A stretch of DNA of 54,780 bases from Nemertoderma westbladi (taxonomy: Eukaryota; Xenacoelomorpha; Nemertodermatida; Nemertodermatidae), in NCBI GenBank assembly GCA_032718475.1, contig JAUCBJ010004920.1, positions 1 to 54,780 of the forward strand, in the 5' to 3' direction. This document shows positions 20,484 to 32,573 of the stretch, in pieces (the stretch's first letter is position 1; each line of letters begins with the position of its first letter). A program made the translations under genes and the position numbers. The notes under the pieces are model-generated. The model had not been told where the DNA came from. It worked only from the letters and a program-made list of their open reading frames with translations, and ran no database searches.

Positions 20484-23400
20484 ATATGATATACATGGAG
20501 TAGCCAAGGAACTTCAGAGAACATGTGATATACATACATGGTGTAGCCAGGGAACTTCAGAGAACATGGGATATACATGGTGCAGCCACGGAACTTCAGA
20601 GAACATGGGATATACATGGTGTAGCCACGGAACTCCAGAGAACATGTGATAAACATGGTGTAGCCAGGGAACTTCAGAGAACATGTGATATACATGGTGT
20701 AGCCAGGGAACTTCAGAAAACATGTGATATACATGGTGTAGCCAGGGAACTTCAGAGAACATGTTATATACATGGTGTAGCCACGGAACTCCAGAGAACA
20801 TGTGATATACATACATGGTGTAGCCACGGAACTCCAGAGAACATGTGATAAACATGGTGTAGCCAGGGAACTTCAGAGAATATGTGATATACATGGTGTA
20901 GCCAGGGAACTTCAGAGAACATGGGATATACATGGTGTAGCCACGGAACTCCAGAGAACATGTGATATACATGGTGTAGCCAGGGAACTTCAGAGAACAT
21001 GTGATATACATGGTGTAGCCAGGGAACTTCAGAGAACATGTACATGGTGTAGCCACTAAACTTTAGAGAACATATGATTGATATACATGGTGTAGCCACG
21101 GAACTCCAGAGAACATGTGATATACATGGTGTAGCCAGGGAACTTCAGAGAACATGTGATATACATGGTGTAGCCAGGGAACTTCAGAGAACATGTACAT
21201 GGTGTAGCCACTAAACTTTAGAGAACATATGATTGATATACATGGTGTAGCCACGGAACTCCAGAGAACATGTGATATACATACATGGTGTAGCCACGGA
21301 ACTCCAGAGAACATGTGATATACATGGTGTAGCCACGGAACTTCAGAGAACATGGGATATACATGGTGTAGCCACGGAACACCAGAGAACATGTGATATA
21401 CAGGGTGTAGCCACGGTACTTCAGAGAATATGGGATATACATGGTGTAGCCACGGAACTTCAGAGAACATGTGATATACATGGTGTAGCCACGGAACTTC
21501 AGAGAACATGGGATATACATGGCGTAGCCACGGAACTTCAGAGAACATATGATCGACCTATACATGGTGTAGCCACGGAACTTCAGAGAACATGTGATAT
21601 ACTTACATGGTGTAGCCACGGAACTTCAGAGAACATGTGATATACTTACATGGTGTAGCCACGGTACTTCAGAGAACATATGATCGACCTATACATGGTG
21701 TAGCCACGGAACTTCAGAGAACATGTGATATACATGGTGTAGCCACGGAACTTCAGAGAACATGGGATATACTTACATGGTGTAGCCACGGAACTTCAGA
21801 GAACATGTGATATACATGGTGTAGCCAGGGAACTTCAGAGAACATGGGATATACATGGTGTAGCCACGGAACTTCAGAGAACATATGATCGACCTATACA
21901 TGGTGTAGCCACGGAACTGCAGAGAACATATGATCGACCAATACATGGTGTAGCCACGGAACTTCAGAGGTAGCCACGGAACTTCAGAGAACATGGGATA
22001 TACTTACATGGTGTAGCCAGGTAACTTCAGATAACATGTGATATACTTACATGGTGTAGCCACGGCACTTCAGAGAACATGGGATATACATGGTGTAGCC
22101 ACGGAACTTCAGAGAACATGTGATATACTTACATGGTGTAGACAGTAGACACGGTACTTCAGAGAACATGGGATGTACATGGTGTAGCCACTAAACTTTA
22201 GAGAACATATGATTGATATACATGGTGTAGCCACGGAACTCCAGAGAACATGTGATATACATACATGGTGTAGCCACGGAACTCCAGAGAACATGTGATA
22301 TACATGGTGTAGCCACGGAACTTCAGAGAACATGGGATATACATGGTGTAGCCACGGAACACCAGAGAACATGTGATATACAGGGTGTAGCCACGGTACT
22401 TCAGAGAACATGGGATATACATGGTGTAGCCAAGGAACTTCAGAGAACATGTGATATACATGGTGTAGCCACGGAACTTCAGAGAACATGGGATATACAT
22501 GGCGTAGCCACGGAACTTCAGAGAACATATGATCGACCTATACATGGTGTAGCCACGGAACTTCAGAGAACATGTGATATACTTACATGGTGTAGCCACG
22601 GAACTTCAGAGAACATGTGATATACTTACATGGTGTAGCCACGGTACTTCAGAGAACATATGATCGACCTATACATGGTGTAGCCACGGAACTTCAGAGA
22701 ACATGTGATATACATGGTGTAGCCACGGAACTTCAGAGAACATGGGATATACTTACATGGTGTAGCCACGGAACTTCAGAGAACATGTGATATACATGGT
22801 GTAGCCAGGGAACTTCAGAGAACATGGGATATACATGGTGTAGCCACGGAACTTCAGAGAACATATGATCGACCTATACATGGTGTAGTCACGGAACTGC
22901 AGAGAACATATGATCGACCTATACATGGTGTAGCCACGGAACTTCAGAGGTAGCCACGGAACTTCAGAGAACATGGGATATACTTACATGGTGTAGCCAC
23001 GTAACTTCAGATAACATGTGATATACTTACATGGTGTAGCCACGGTACTTCAGAGAACATGGGATATACATGGTGTAGCCACGGAACTTCAGAGAACATG
23101 TGATATACTTACATGGTGTAGACAGTAGACACGGTACTTCAGAGAACATGGGATGTACATGGTGTAGCCACGGAACTGCAGAGAACATGGGATATACTTA
23201 CATGGTGTAGCCACGGAACTTCAGATAACATCGGATATACATGGTGTAGCCACGGAACTTCAGCAGAAAACATGTGATATACATGGTGTAGCCACGGAAC
23301 TTCAGAGAACATTATGATATACATGGTGTAGCTACGGAACTTCAGAGAACATGTGATATACATGGTGTAGCCACGTAACTTCAGAGAACATGTGATATAC

Positions 23401-24824
23401 AGGGTGTAGCCACGGAACTTCAGATAACATGGGATATACATGGTGTAGCCAAGGAACTTCAGAGAACATGTGATATACATACATGGTGTAGCCACGGAAC
23501 TTCAGAGAACATTATGATATACATGGTGTAGCTACGGAACTTCAGAGAACATGGGATATACAGGGTGTAGCCACGGAACTTCAGAGAACATGTGATATAC
23601 ATGGTGTAGCCACGGAACTTCAGATAACATGGGATATACATGGTGTAGCCAGGGAACTTCAGAGAACATGGGATATACATGGTGTAGCCACGGAACTCCA
23701 GAGAACATATGATCGACCTATACATGGTGTAGCCACGGAACTTCAGAGAACATGTGATATACAGGGTGTAGCCACGGAACTTCAGATAACATGGGATGTA
23801 CATGGTGTAGCCACGTAACTTCAGAGAATATGTGATATACATGGTGTAGCCACGGAACTTCAGAGAACAAATGATATACATGGTGTAGCCACGGAACTTC
23901 AGAGAATATATGATCGACCTATACATGGTGTAGCCACGGAACTTCAGAGAACATGTCATATACATGGTGTAGCCACGTAACTTCAGAGAACATGTGATAT
24001 ACATGGTGTAGCCACGGAACTTCAGAGAACATATGATCGACCTATACATGGTGTAGCTACGTAACTTCAGAGAATATGTGATATACATGGTGTAGCCACG
24101 GAACTCCAGAGAACATGTGATATACATGGTGTAGCCACGGAACTTCAGAGAACAAATGATATACATGGTGTAGCCACGGAACTTCAGATAACATGGGATA
24201 TATGTACATGGTGTAGCCACGGAACTCCAGAGAATATATGATCGACCTATACATGGTGTAGCCACGGAACTTCAGAGAACATGTCATATACATGGTGTAG
24301 CCACGTAACTTCAGAGAACATGTGATATACATGGTGTAGCCACGGAACTTCAGAGAACATATGATCGACCTATACATGGTGTAGCTACGTAACTTCAGAG
24401 AATATGTGATATACATGGTGTAGCCACGGAACTCCAGAGAACATGTGATATACATGGTGTAGCCACGGAACTTCAGAGAACAAATGATATACATGGTGTA
24501 GCTACGGAACTTCAGAGAACATGTGATATACATGGTGTAGCCAGGGAACTTCAGAAAACATGTGATATACATGGTGTAGCCACGGAACTTCAGAGAACAA
24601 ATGATATACATGGTGTAGCCACGGAACTTCAGATACCATGGGATATACAGTATGTACATGGTGTAGCCACGGAACTCCAGAGAACATATGATCGACCTAT
24701 ACATGGTGTAGCCACGGAACTCCAGAGAACATATGATCGACCTATACATGGTGTAGCCACGTAACTTCAGAGAATATGTGATATACATGGTGTAGCCACG
24801 GAAATTCAGAGAACAAATAATATA
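20484..24824. repeat. 39-bp minisatellite array, about 110 units
   Basis: The unit is ACATGGTGTAGCCACGGAAC followed by TTCAGAGAACATGTGATAT (39 bp), with variants: CAGGGAACTTC, GGAACTCC, ATATGATCGACCTAT spacers and short TACATACATGG insertions. Because 39 is a multiple of three, several frames stay open on both strands for 100-270 codons; none has start context, composition or homology suggesting a gene. It begins about 140 bp after BEL-1 and resumes after a solo LTR. Confidence 0.95.
21199..23158. repeat. Two tandem higher-order copies of 980 bp within the minisatellite
   Basis: Rare variants recur exactly 980 bp apart: CTAAACTTTA at 21211 and 22191, and GACAGTAGAC at 22141 and 23121. This marks a recent duplication of a block of about 25 units. 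A second higher-order period of 328 bp is visible at 23.9-24.6 kb (ACATGTCATA at 23951 and 24279, TAGCTAC at 24054 and 24382). Confidence 0.85.
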
Positions 24825-25486
24825 TGTGACGGGATCAGGGATCCCAATCGGGTAATTGTAGTACGCATCACCGTTCTGCTTGGGGATGGTGCTAACAGCT
24901 TTGGCCGAGGCCGTTGGGGAAAAACAATAGAGTTACTGTTGTCTCTTGATGTTAGAAAAATGTTCGATGATAGCACACTGAATAACAGCAGAAATACAGA
25001 TAAACTGGTTACCGGTATGATAGTGCCGATGACAGTCAATAATTATTACCGGTCTGCACCAAACTGAATAACACAACTGATATACCAATCCAACAATCTG
25101 ATAATATATAACTGATACACTGAATATTGTTTCACTTCCTACTCTACTTTGGCCTTCTACCCAATGGATGCTTTCCTGTTCCCTATCACGTGCTTCCCTT
25201 ACCTCCCCTCTATTGGCTAATATACTACTTGTCACCTTGGCACTCTCTGGGAGTGTTTCCCCTCCGCTGCTAGCCTCTACTAGCTGTATTCCCTTCGAGG
25301 TGGTTTGACCTCTCACCTTCCTTTCTATGTGGCTTTGGGGCTTGTGTTGCCCCCCCCCCCCCCCCCCCCCCAATGTTGGTTGTGATACGAGATTGATATT
25401 GGTAATCTCGTATCTCCAACATATTGCTGAAAATGCCACTATCCCTTTTTCTGGTGGGTAATGAAGTGGAATTGAATCCGCTTACA
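24825..25486. mobile_element. Solo LTR (662 bp) inserted in the 39-bp minisatellite
   Basis: The sequence starts TGTGACGGGATC and ends CCGCTTACA (TG...CA) and is flanked on both sides by ATATA (24820-24824 and 25487-25491). Removing it and one ATATA restores an ordinary array unit with a single substitution. No internal retroelement genes are present, so it is a solo LTR left by LTR-LTR recombination. The TGTGACGGG start resembles Gypsy-type LTRs; orientation and family are not certain. Confidence 0.85.
25350..25371. repeat. Run of 22 C inside the solo LTR
   Basis: Uninterrupted homopolymer, also a likely site of assembly or sequencing length error. Confidence 0.9.
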
Positions 25487-25690
25487 ATATACATGGTGTA
25501 GCCACGGAACTTCAGATAACATGGGATATATGTACATGGTGTAGCCACGGAACTCCAGAGAACATATGATCGACCTATACATGGTGTAGCCACGGAACTT
25601 CAGATAACATGGGATGTACATGGTGTAGCCACGGAACTTCAGATAACATGGGATATACCGGGTACATGGGTACCGGTAGCCACGGAACTT
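25487..25690. repeat. Remainder of the 39-bp minisatellite
   Basis: About five diverged units, mostly the AACATGGGATATA type, ending in a degenerate unit with TACCGGGTACATGGGTACCGG. Confidence 0.9.
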
Positions 25691-26547
25691 CAAGAAACCG
25701 CATTAGTGCCGTCGAAGTATCCACGGCCACGCCGAGGAATACGTCTTGCAGTAGGTCTAGCTTGTCACAGGGATCCGATACACGTATTGGTTGGTCAAAG
25801 CCGATTCGGTTGGTGTAGAGTCTGTCGCTAAATAAAATAGGTTGGCCCAATACTGTATAGCGAGGAAACCTCATAAACTTGATCATAAAATGGACTGAAT
25901 ACAATAGTACTTTTAACACATGTGTCACAGTCACATATGGCATTGGATATTAGAAAATACAATGATTTATTTCTATTAAATCTCTTTCCGTCTGTAGAGC
26001 AGTTATATTATGTTGTATCCTTCCTAGAAATTTTCAAATTACGTTTTTGTATTTGCCTGTTAAACAAAGTGATCTACACTCTACAGTAGGCCTACGCACT
26101 ACAAACGAAATCTCAGCCGCAGAAATTGATTGAAAGGAGCTGTCATCGAGCCGTCAAGCTATCAAGGAGCTGTCATCGAGCCGTCAAGCTATCAAGGAGC
26201 TCCCATCAAACACATGAGTTGTCAACTTATTGTGCCGGTATTGTAGTCCTACACAACTATTGTAAATAGCCTAAAACAATACAACACGTTTGTGGGGCCT
26301 TCGCACAGCACGAGACAGTACGTACGTACCAAGTTTGATTTAATTTCATCTACTCTATGATTGACCGACTTATTTCGGTTTTTATCCAAAGTCTGAAACT
26401 ACCGGTACCGACAGACAGACTGACTCATTATTGACAAACATCAGATTTTTTCTAAACCTTTGACGGACTGCATACGTACAAACGTTGGTTTAATTTCAGC
26501 ACTGATTGTTTGCTTTTTATTCAAGAATTTACGGAGCCCGGGAGGGG
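25691..26547. other. No gene seen; short 30-bp tandem repeat
   Basis: AT-rich unique sequence. A 30-bp unit, AGGAGCTGTCATCGAGCCGT plus CAAGCTATCA, is repeated about 2.3 times at about 26137-26208. Confidence 0.6.
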
Positions 26548-27619
26548 ACATGAAAAAAATACGTGTTACTAACATGAGCCCTCATGATAGCTATCACGAG
26601 TCCTCATGATAGCTAAGACGAGCCCACATGATAGCTAACACGAGCCCACATGATAGCTAACACGAGCCCACATGATAGCTAAGACGAGCCCTCATGGCTA
26701 ACACGAGCCCTCAGGATAGAAACAAGGAATCGGGTTAGCAAATACAAGGAACAAATTTCAAATTTCATATTTAAAAAGTAAAGTAGCACTTTGCAGTGTG
26801 ATGATCCGAGTGGCTTTGTTACACGAACGAACGTAATGAGTGAGTGAAATTAAAGCCACGAGGATCAGAACACTTTAAAGTACTTTGCAACAAGTATGTA
26901 TGTAGTTTTATTCCAAAATTGTAACATTACGAATTGATTATATATTATAAGTGATAGAAACTGCACAAATTAAATTAGTTCTGTATAAATAAATGTAAAA
27001 ATGTAAATTATGTTATATAAAATTTAGCTTATATTTATGGTGGCGTTTGGAGCCATGTTAATAGTTTATAGCTACTGGTTATTAATAGCTACCGGTAGGT
27101 AATGTATTCCTATCTGGTAATATCTGTAATCTATAATGTATGCCTATCTGGTTGTCAGGTAATTAATAATAAATACCACGCTATTGTATGTGGTAACCAT
27201 GAAGGCGTGAATTTACGGTCACGCCGTCGGGACATTACATAAATAATAATACACCAATACAATACTAAATATACAGGCCAATACAATACTGTAATGTCCT
27301 CTAAAGTTGTTAAGTGCTAAATAACAACTCGCTGTTAATTCTAACGGCGATGAGTAATGTTACAATTTTGGAATAATAATAATCCCCTGAGATGCAATTT
27401 TAAATTCCCTCCAATTTAGTTCTCCTATGTTACAACCAATCAAACAACACCAATTTTGTAATATTAACGTAAATGGTCGTGTTAGAGCTATCCTGAGGGC
27501 TCGTGATGCTACAGTATCATGAGGGCTCGTGATAGTAACACGAGGTCTCGTGTTAGTAACATCAGGGCTCGTGTTTAGTAACATCAGGGCTCGTGTTAGA
27601 AAAATATTTTTTTTCATGT
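26548..27619. mobile_element. Foldback element with subterminal tandem repeats
   Basis: The termini are inverted: ACATGAAAAAAATAC at the left and, read on the other strand, ACATGAAAAAAAATAT at the right. Next to each end lie tandem 22-bp-type repeats, CACGAGCCCACATGATAGCT on the left (26568-26718) and the complementary AGGGCTCGTGATAGTAACAC type on the right (27480-27600). Inside are a perfect 23-bp inverted pair (26908-26930 and 27354-27376) and a further imperfect hairpin (about 26778-26888). It has no coding capacity. This is a non-autonomous foldback/MITE-like structure; its autonomous partner is unknown. Confidence 0.7.
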
Positions 27620-28510
27620 AAAAAAACGTGCAAAATAATTATTGCCACGGCTAGGATTTGAACATATGCTGGAAGATCCCATTGGATTAACCTAACGTAC
27701 GTACACGCCGTACACCGTACGTACACGCCGTACACCGTACGTACACGCCGTACACCGCATACCCAGTCCAACGCCTTTAACCATGATCGAGGCAGAAGAT
27801 GCATAATGACATTTTATAAAGGCTGAACTGTGGGGTGGGGTGGGGTGAGACACGTCGTCGCGAGCCTTGGCATACGGTTCATAAAATGGTGCATGTCCGT
27901 ATGTCTGTCTATTATACCCCTTTTGGAGCGACAAAAATGTCATATATTTTCTTAAATATAGGCTTAGCTTTCGTGAAGTTTACTACAGATATCAATTAGT
28001 GTATGGCGGTTAGGTTTTAGGATTAGGGTTGCGATACATACCTGTATGTTGAACATTTTATTATATTTGTTTTTGTTGGTTGTTTTTTGTTTGTTTTGAT
28101 TGTGTCCTTTGCTGGCCCTAGGGTCTGAGTTACTAATTTGCGCTTATTGTCCTGATTATATATTTATTGTATTTTGAGGGGTGTAATACTACTATTATCT
28201 TTTAGTTAATACTGTAGGCATCCCATCTCGGTGAATTAATATCTGACTCAATGGTAAATTATTTCCGTTTATGAAAAGGTGGAAGTGCAGGATAGAGTGG
28301 CACGTTATTCAAACGAAAACAATAAATTAAAGGCAATAGCACTGGTCTGCTGGTTGCAGTTCAAATTATGAGAGTAATCAGCTGATATTTGTACCGTCCC
28401 AATTTACCCATGGAGAGGTATCCAGAACACACACATACCCCAGGAAGCGCAGGACATTTACAAAAGACATGAAGATTCGACTATACGTATTCAGTTTTCA
28501 CCCATGATCT
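27620..28510. other. No gene seen; 20-bp repeat
   Basis: GTACGTACACGCCGTACACC is repeated three times at about 27697-27757. The rest is unique AT-rich sequence without a credible ORF. Confidence 0.6.
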
Positions 28511-29620
28511 ATGAGGCGCCGTTAACGCCAAAAGGTCAGCAAAAATATTAGAGGATTTAAAAACATTTTTTTCGGCCGAAATTTCGGCCGAAATATTTTA
28601 TTACATTTTCAGCTCTTTCATTTGATGAAATTTCGACCGAAATTGCGGCCGCAATATTTTATTTCATTTTTTCAGCTCTTCCATTTGATGACATTTTCGG
28701 CCGAAATTTTTCGGCCTTGATTTCCCAAGTTTTGGAGGGAAAATTGAAATGATCTTTGAAGTACGTATTTTATTTTGTTGCTTAGAATCTTGTTTCCTGA
28801 ACATTTTCATCATAATCAGGCCTACATCAATTCGTTGTTGCCTGGGCAACGGCCTATTGCAATGAAACACAGAATATCATGATATTGTAATATGAACTGG
28901 GATAATAATAATAACAACGATTTGATGTGTAGAATGTATAGAATGTATAGAATGTATAGAATGTATAGAATGTATAGAATGTATAGAATGTATAGAATGT
29001 ATAGAATGTATAGAATGTATAGAATGTATAGAATGTATAGAATGTATAGAATGTATAGAATGTATAGAATGTATAGAATGTATAGAATGTATAGAATGTA
29101 TAGAATGTATAGAATGTATAGAATGTATAGAATGTATAGAATGTATAGAATGTATAGAATGTATAGAATGTATAGAATGTATAGAATGTATAGAATGTAT
29201 AGAATGTATAGAATGTATAGAATGTATAGAATGTATAGAATGTATAGAATGTATAGAATGTATAGAATGTATAGAATGTATAGAATGTATAGAATGTATA
29301 GAATGTATAGAATGTATAGAATGTATAGAATGTATAGAATGTATAGAATGTATAGAATGTATAGAATGTATAGAATGTATAGAATGTATAGAATGTATAG
29401 AATGTATAGAATGTATAGAATGTATAGAATGTATAGAATGTATAGAATGTATAGAATGTATAGAATGTATAGAATGTATAGAATGTATAGAATGTATAGA
29501 ATGTCATCAAAAGGAAAAGCTGAAAATGTAATAAAATATTTCGGCCGAAATTTCGGCTGAAAATATGTTTTTAAATCCACTAATATTATTGCTGACCTTT
29601 TTGCGTTAACGACACCTCAT
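28511..29620. mobile_element. Element with ~116-bp inverted repeats enclosing a 9-bp satellite
   Basis: The left arm (28511-28627) and right arm (29505-29620) are near-perfect inverted repeats beginning ATGAGGYGYCGTTAACGC and including the palindrome TTTCGGCCGAAATTTCGG. A second and third diverged copy of the inner module (TTTCAGCTCTT..CATTTGATG) lies at about 28620-28720. The interior is mostly the 9-bp array. No transposase is encoded. No clear target duplication was seen. Confidence 0.75.
28930..29504. repeat. 9-bp satellite TAGAATGTA, about 64 copies
   Basis: Essentially invariant array. All frames stay open (Met-Tyr-Arg on plus; Leu-Tyr-Ile and Phe-Tyr-Thr on minus), which explains long spurious ORFs on both strands. 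Confidence 0.97.
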
Positions 29621-30104
29621 AATGATGTAATCAACTATGAGACAATGTTCAGATTAGGTACAACATGCCGACGTTACCAGTGAAATACCCCAATTAGCTT
29701 GAAATTATCAAATAATGTAATAATTTAAATCACTTGCTGAACGAAATTAAATATGAACCAACACATTCAATAATGATCGTTCACTTTTCATTCAGTTTTG
29801 CGTTAATTTGTTTGTATCAACAATACAGTAGGCCTACAGTATCTAAAATATGCACGATATTCATAAGATGACCATAATAAATAATCTATCTCAATTACGT
29901 TTTTGATAATCAAAATTATTTACAACATAAGCCTAACAAAATTAAGCACTTCGTAATTATAACACTTTTAATATTGCCCGGCATCTACATAAAAGAATAA
30001 GATAAAAATAACAATTTAAATAATCCAATGACAATATAACATAAATTCATACAATACAATGGATACTATCAATATTTGTTTTTATTTACTATTATTATTA
30101 AGAA
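29621..30104. other. No gene seen
   Basis: AT-rich unique sequence. It may include the LTR of the minus-strand Gypsy element, since that element's 3' end lies at about 30105-30170, but no second LTR copy is visible to prove it. Confidence 0.5.
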
Positions 30105-31140
30105 CCGGATTGTACAAATGATGATGGCAGGAGCTCCATTAGGTCATCCAGGGGCGCTACATAGAACTGTCCTCCCCCCAGCGAAGAGGACAGGGCCTAG
30201 TTCCTGGACGAGGTGGCGATTCGTCAGTCAGAGAAACGGACCGGCCGGCGGACACGACGGCCTCAGCATGTTACAGTTGCTGGAGGCTGTTGAGGTAGTG
30301 GAATGGGCTGGGAAGGAGGCTGAGTTGTTAGGTAGGCAGCATTCTGCCAGTCCACAGAGATAGTATATTCTTTGACATTGCGGTCGACGATGAAGGATTT
30401 GGCACCAGCATGTAGGCCGCGGAAGGGTCTGTCATACGGTCGCTTGAAGGGTGTGCGGTGAGCGTCGTGGCGGATGTACTCGTGTGTGGCATTGTCGAGG
30501 GCCGGTGGTGTGTGGAATACGACAGGAGGTGGCTGGATGGAGCGCATGTCAGCTTGCAGCTGACAGAGGAAAGTGTTAGAGGGGACTGTTGTGCGCGAGG
30601 TCTCTGGCACAAACTCACCTGGCACACACAGGGCTGTGCCATAGACAAGCGCAGCTGCTGATGCATTATTGCCCTCACACCAGGAGGTACGAATGCCAAG
30701 TAGCTCGTCCATCCAATTGGGTCAAGTTAGGCGTTCCTTCAGTGCGGCATTCAGCTGCCGGTGCATCCGCTCCATACCATTGGCAGAAGGGTGTTAGGCA
30801 GTCGTGTTGTTATGCGTGGAAATGCTGAGTGTTGTTCCGAGCTCGGACAAGAGGCAGCTAGTAAATTGAGGGCCACGGTCTGATGTTATGTTATTCGGGA
30901 TACCAAAGTGGGAGATCCAGCCACGTATGAGAGTGTGAACACACGTCACAATTTCGCCATTGGTGATTGGTATGGCCTCAGGCCAGTGTGTGAAGTGGTC
31001 TATTATTGTGAAGAGGTAGACATTACCCTCGGACTCAGGAAGGGAGCCAACGAGGTAGACATGCAAACTATCGAAATATCACTCTGGCTGGAGGCATGCA
31101 TTGGGTTATGGGTGCATGCACATGCTGGGTGACCTTTGAC
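30105..31140 (-). pseudogene. pol: Gypsy integrase, decayed
   Basis: Minus strand. The integrase core is visible as FTIIDHFTHWPEAIPI ... FGIPNNITSDRGPQFTS (about 31010-30865), with the first two catalytic Asp, one each in IDHFTHW and SDRGPQF. The third catalytic residue falls in a diverged stretch (about 30710-30800). The C-terminal part follows in another frame: LLGIRTSW, ALVYGTALCVPGEFV and a domain rich in Pro and Arg (about 30700-30270), matching the GPY/F-type tail of Gypsy integrases. A G-rich GGGGGGAGGA (about 30170-30180 on minus) then TGTAGCGCCCC could be the polypurine tract and LTR start. Several frame changes show it is dead. Confidence 0.75.
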
Positions 31141-31197
31141 ACTTGGCAAGTGTGGCATTCACAGCACCAGTGGCTCACATCAGTGCTTGAATCCATG

Positions 31198-31760
31198 CTA
31201 AACAAAACCAATGGAGAAGGCGAAAGCAAGGGGTTTATGGTCAGTATATACCATCAGCGGCTTGCCCTCGACATAGCGGCAGAAATGGCGGATGTCCTTA
31301 TAGATGGCAAGCAGTTCCCGGTCGAAAGTGCTATAGTTTAATGTTGTGGCTGAGAGCTTTCGCGAGAAAAAACTTGTTGTGCAAGCTCTGCACCGATGCC
31401 GTTGTTGGAGGCATTGGCAGTGACTGATGTGGGTATGGATGGGTTGGGGAGGCGGAGCAGTGTGGCATCTGCTAGGGCAGACTTGGCTGCCACAAATGCA
31501 GGCGTAGGTCCAGGTGATAAACTGTCCCTTTCCAGCACTGGCCTCGTGGAGTGGGTTCAGCTTGGAGGCATGGTACGACTGTACAAATTGATCATACCAA
31601 GGAAACGCTGGAGCTCGAGCTTTGAAGTAGGGATGGGGACATTGGCAATGGCTTCGACATGAGATGGGAGTGGGGGGATCCCAGTGGCGAAGACTAGGTG
31701 GCCAAGGTATTGCAGCTCCGAATCCCCGATGAGGCTCGTTCGCCAGTTCACAATAAGGCT
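31198..31760 (-). pseudogene. pol: Gypsy RT thumb and RNase H, decayed
   Basis: In order on the minus strand: LQYLGHLVFATGIPPLPSHV and RFLGMINLYSRTMPP (RT connection), then the RNase H start TANASNNGIGAEL, where the first catalytic Asp of the usual DAS motif is Asn, and FFSRKLSATTLNYSTFDREL ... YTDHKPLAF (E and D retained). At least one frame change separates these parts (31557-31751, 31338-31538, 31198-31380). Confidence 0.8.
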
Positions 31761-32573
31761 GTTTGTAGCGAGCAGACGGAATACTGGTGCAGGTGCTCAG
31801 CATGCTCCTTGACTGTGCTGCTCAAGATGAGGATGTTGTCTAAGTAGACGAAAACATAATCTATGCCTTGTAATACGCCATCCATCAGCCATTGATAGGC
31901 TTGTGCCGCGTTCTTTAGGCCAAATGGCATGCAAAAGAACTCATAGAGACTGAAAGGCATGATGATGGCAGTAGGATATCATCAGCATGCAGGGGGATAT
32001 AGTGGAAACCTCAGACGAGGTCGATGATGGAGAATAAATGCTTACCTGCAAGGTTATTGTTAAAATCCTGCATTTGTGAAAGCGGGTATCAGTCATCGAT
32101 GGTAACATCATTAAGGTGCCTGTAGTCACTGTGTGGTTGCCACCCACTACCGGGTATTGATTGGGGCAATGTGGAGAGGCGATGACCATGGGGAGGCGGA
32201 GTGGCAGATGATACCGAGGCATTCCATCTCATCAAACTCAACCTTGGCAAGGGCCTATTTCTCACCATCAAGGCGATATGTGCGCGCATGTACCAGTGGG
32301 CCCTCAGCGACAATGTGGTGCTTCGTATTGTGACTGACAGGGTCATCGGGCCGGAAAGTGGAACAAGTACCTCTGGAAAATCGTCCAGGATAGCCTCGAA
32401 ACCGGAGCAGACTAGATGAAGTCCGCTGACATGAGTTGGGTGGGCAGCCCTGGCAGGGATTGGTCGGAAATGGACCAGATTGAGCAGTTGGCGTCCAGCA
32501 AGATCGATGGTGAGACAATTAGTTATAAAAAAATCCGCACCAAGATACTCATGCGTATCACCTGATACACAAA
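31748..32573 (-). pseudogene. pol: Gypsy protease end and RT N-terminal part, decayed
   Basis: It starts inside the protease/RT linker: YLGADFFITNCLTIDL (about 32545-32498), the conserved LGADFL region. Then come ILDDFPEVL, a mutated primer-grip region and SDYRHLNDVTI. Further on FFCMPFGLKNAAQAYQ and VYLDNILIL give the RT core, where the catalytic YLDD is YLDN. The element stops abruptly near 32573, where plus-strand LINE-1 begins, so the LINE end or a rearrangement cuts the Gypsy element here. Frameshifts lie near 31950 and 32200. Confidence 0.8.

Noticed and set aside
20351-24788. Many ORFs of 70-270 codons on both strands (RGYTMYITCSL-type repeats)
   Set aside because: Frames are open only because the 39-bp unit is a multiple of three; no gene signals.
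20484-25690. CRISPR-like regular repeats
   Set aside because: Units are contiguous, with no unique spacers, and the DNA is animal.
27562-27943. Minus-strand ORFs with VRRVRTVYGVYVRCTA
   Set aside because: Driven by the 20-bp GTACGTACACGCCGTACACC repeat.
28822-29580. Overlapping 218-252-codon ORFs on both strands
   Set aside because: Products of the 9-bp satellite.
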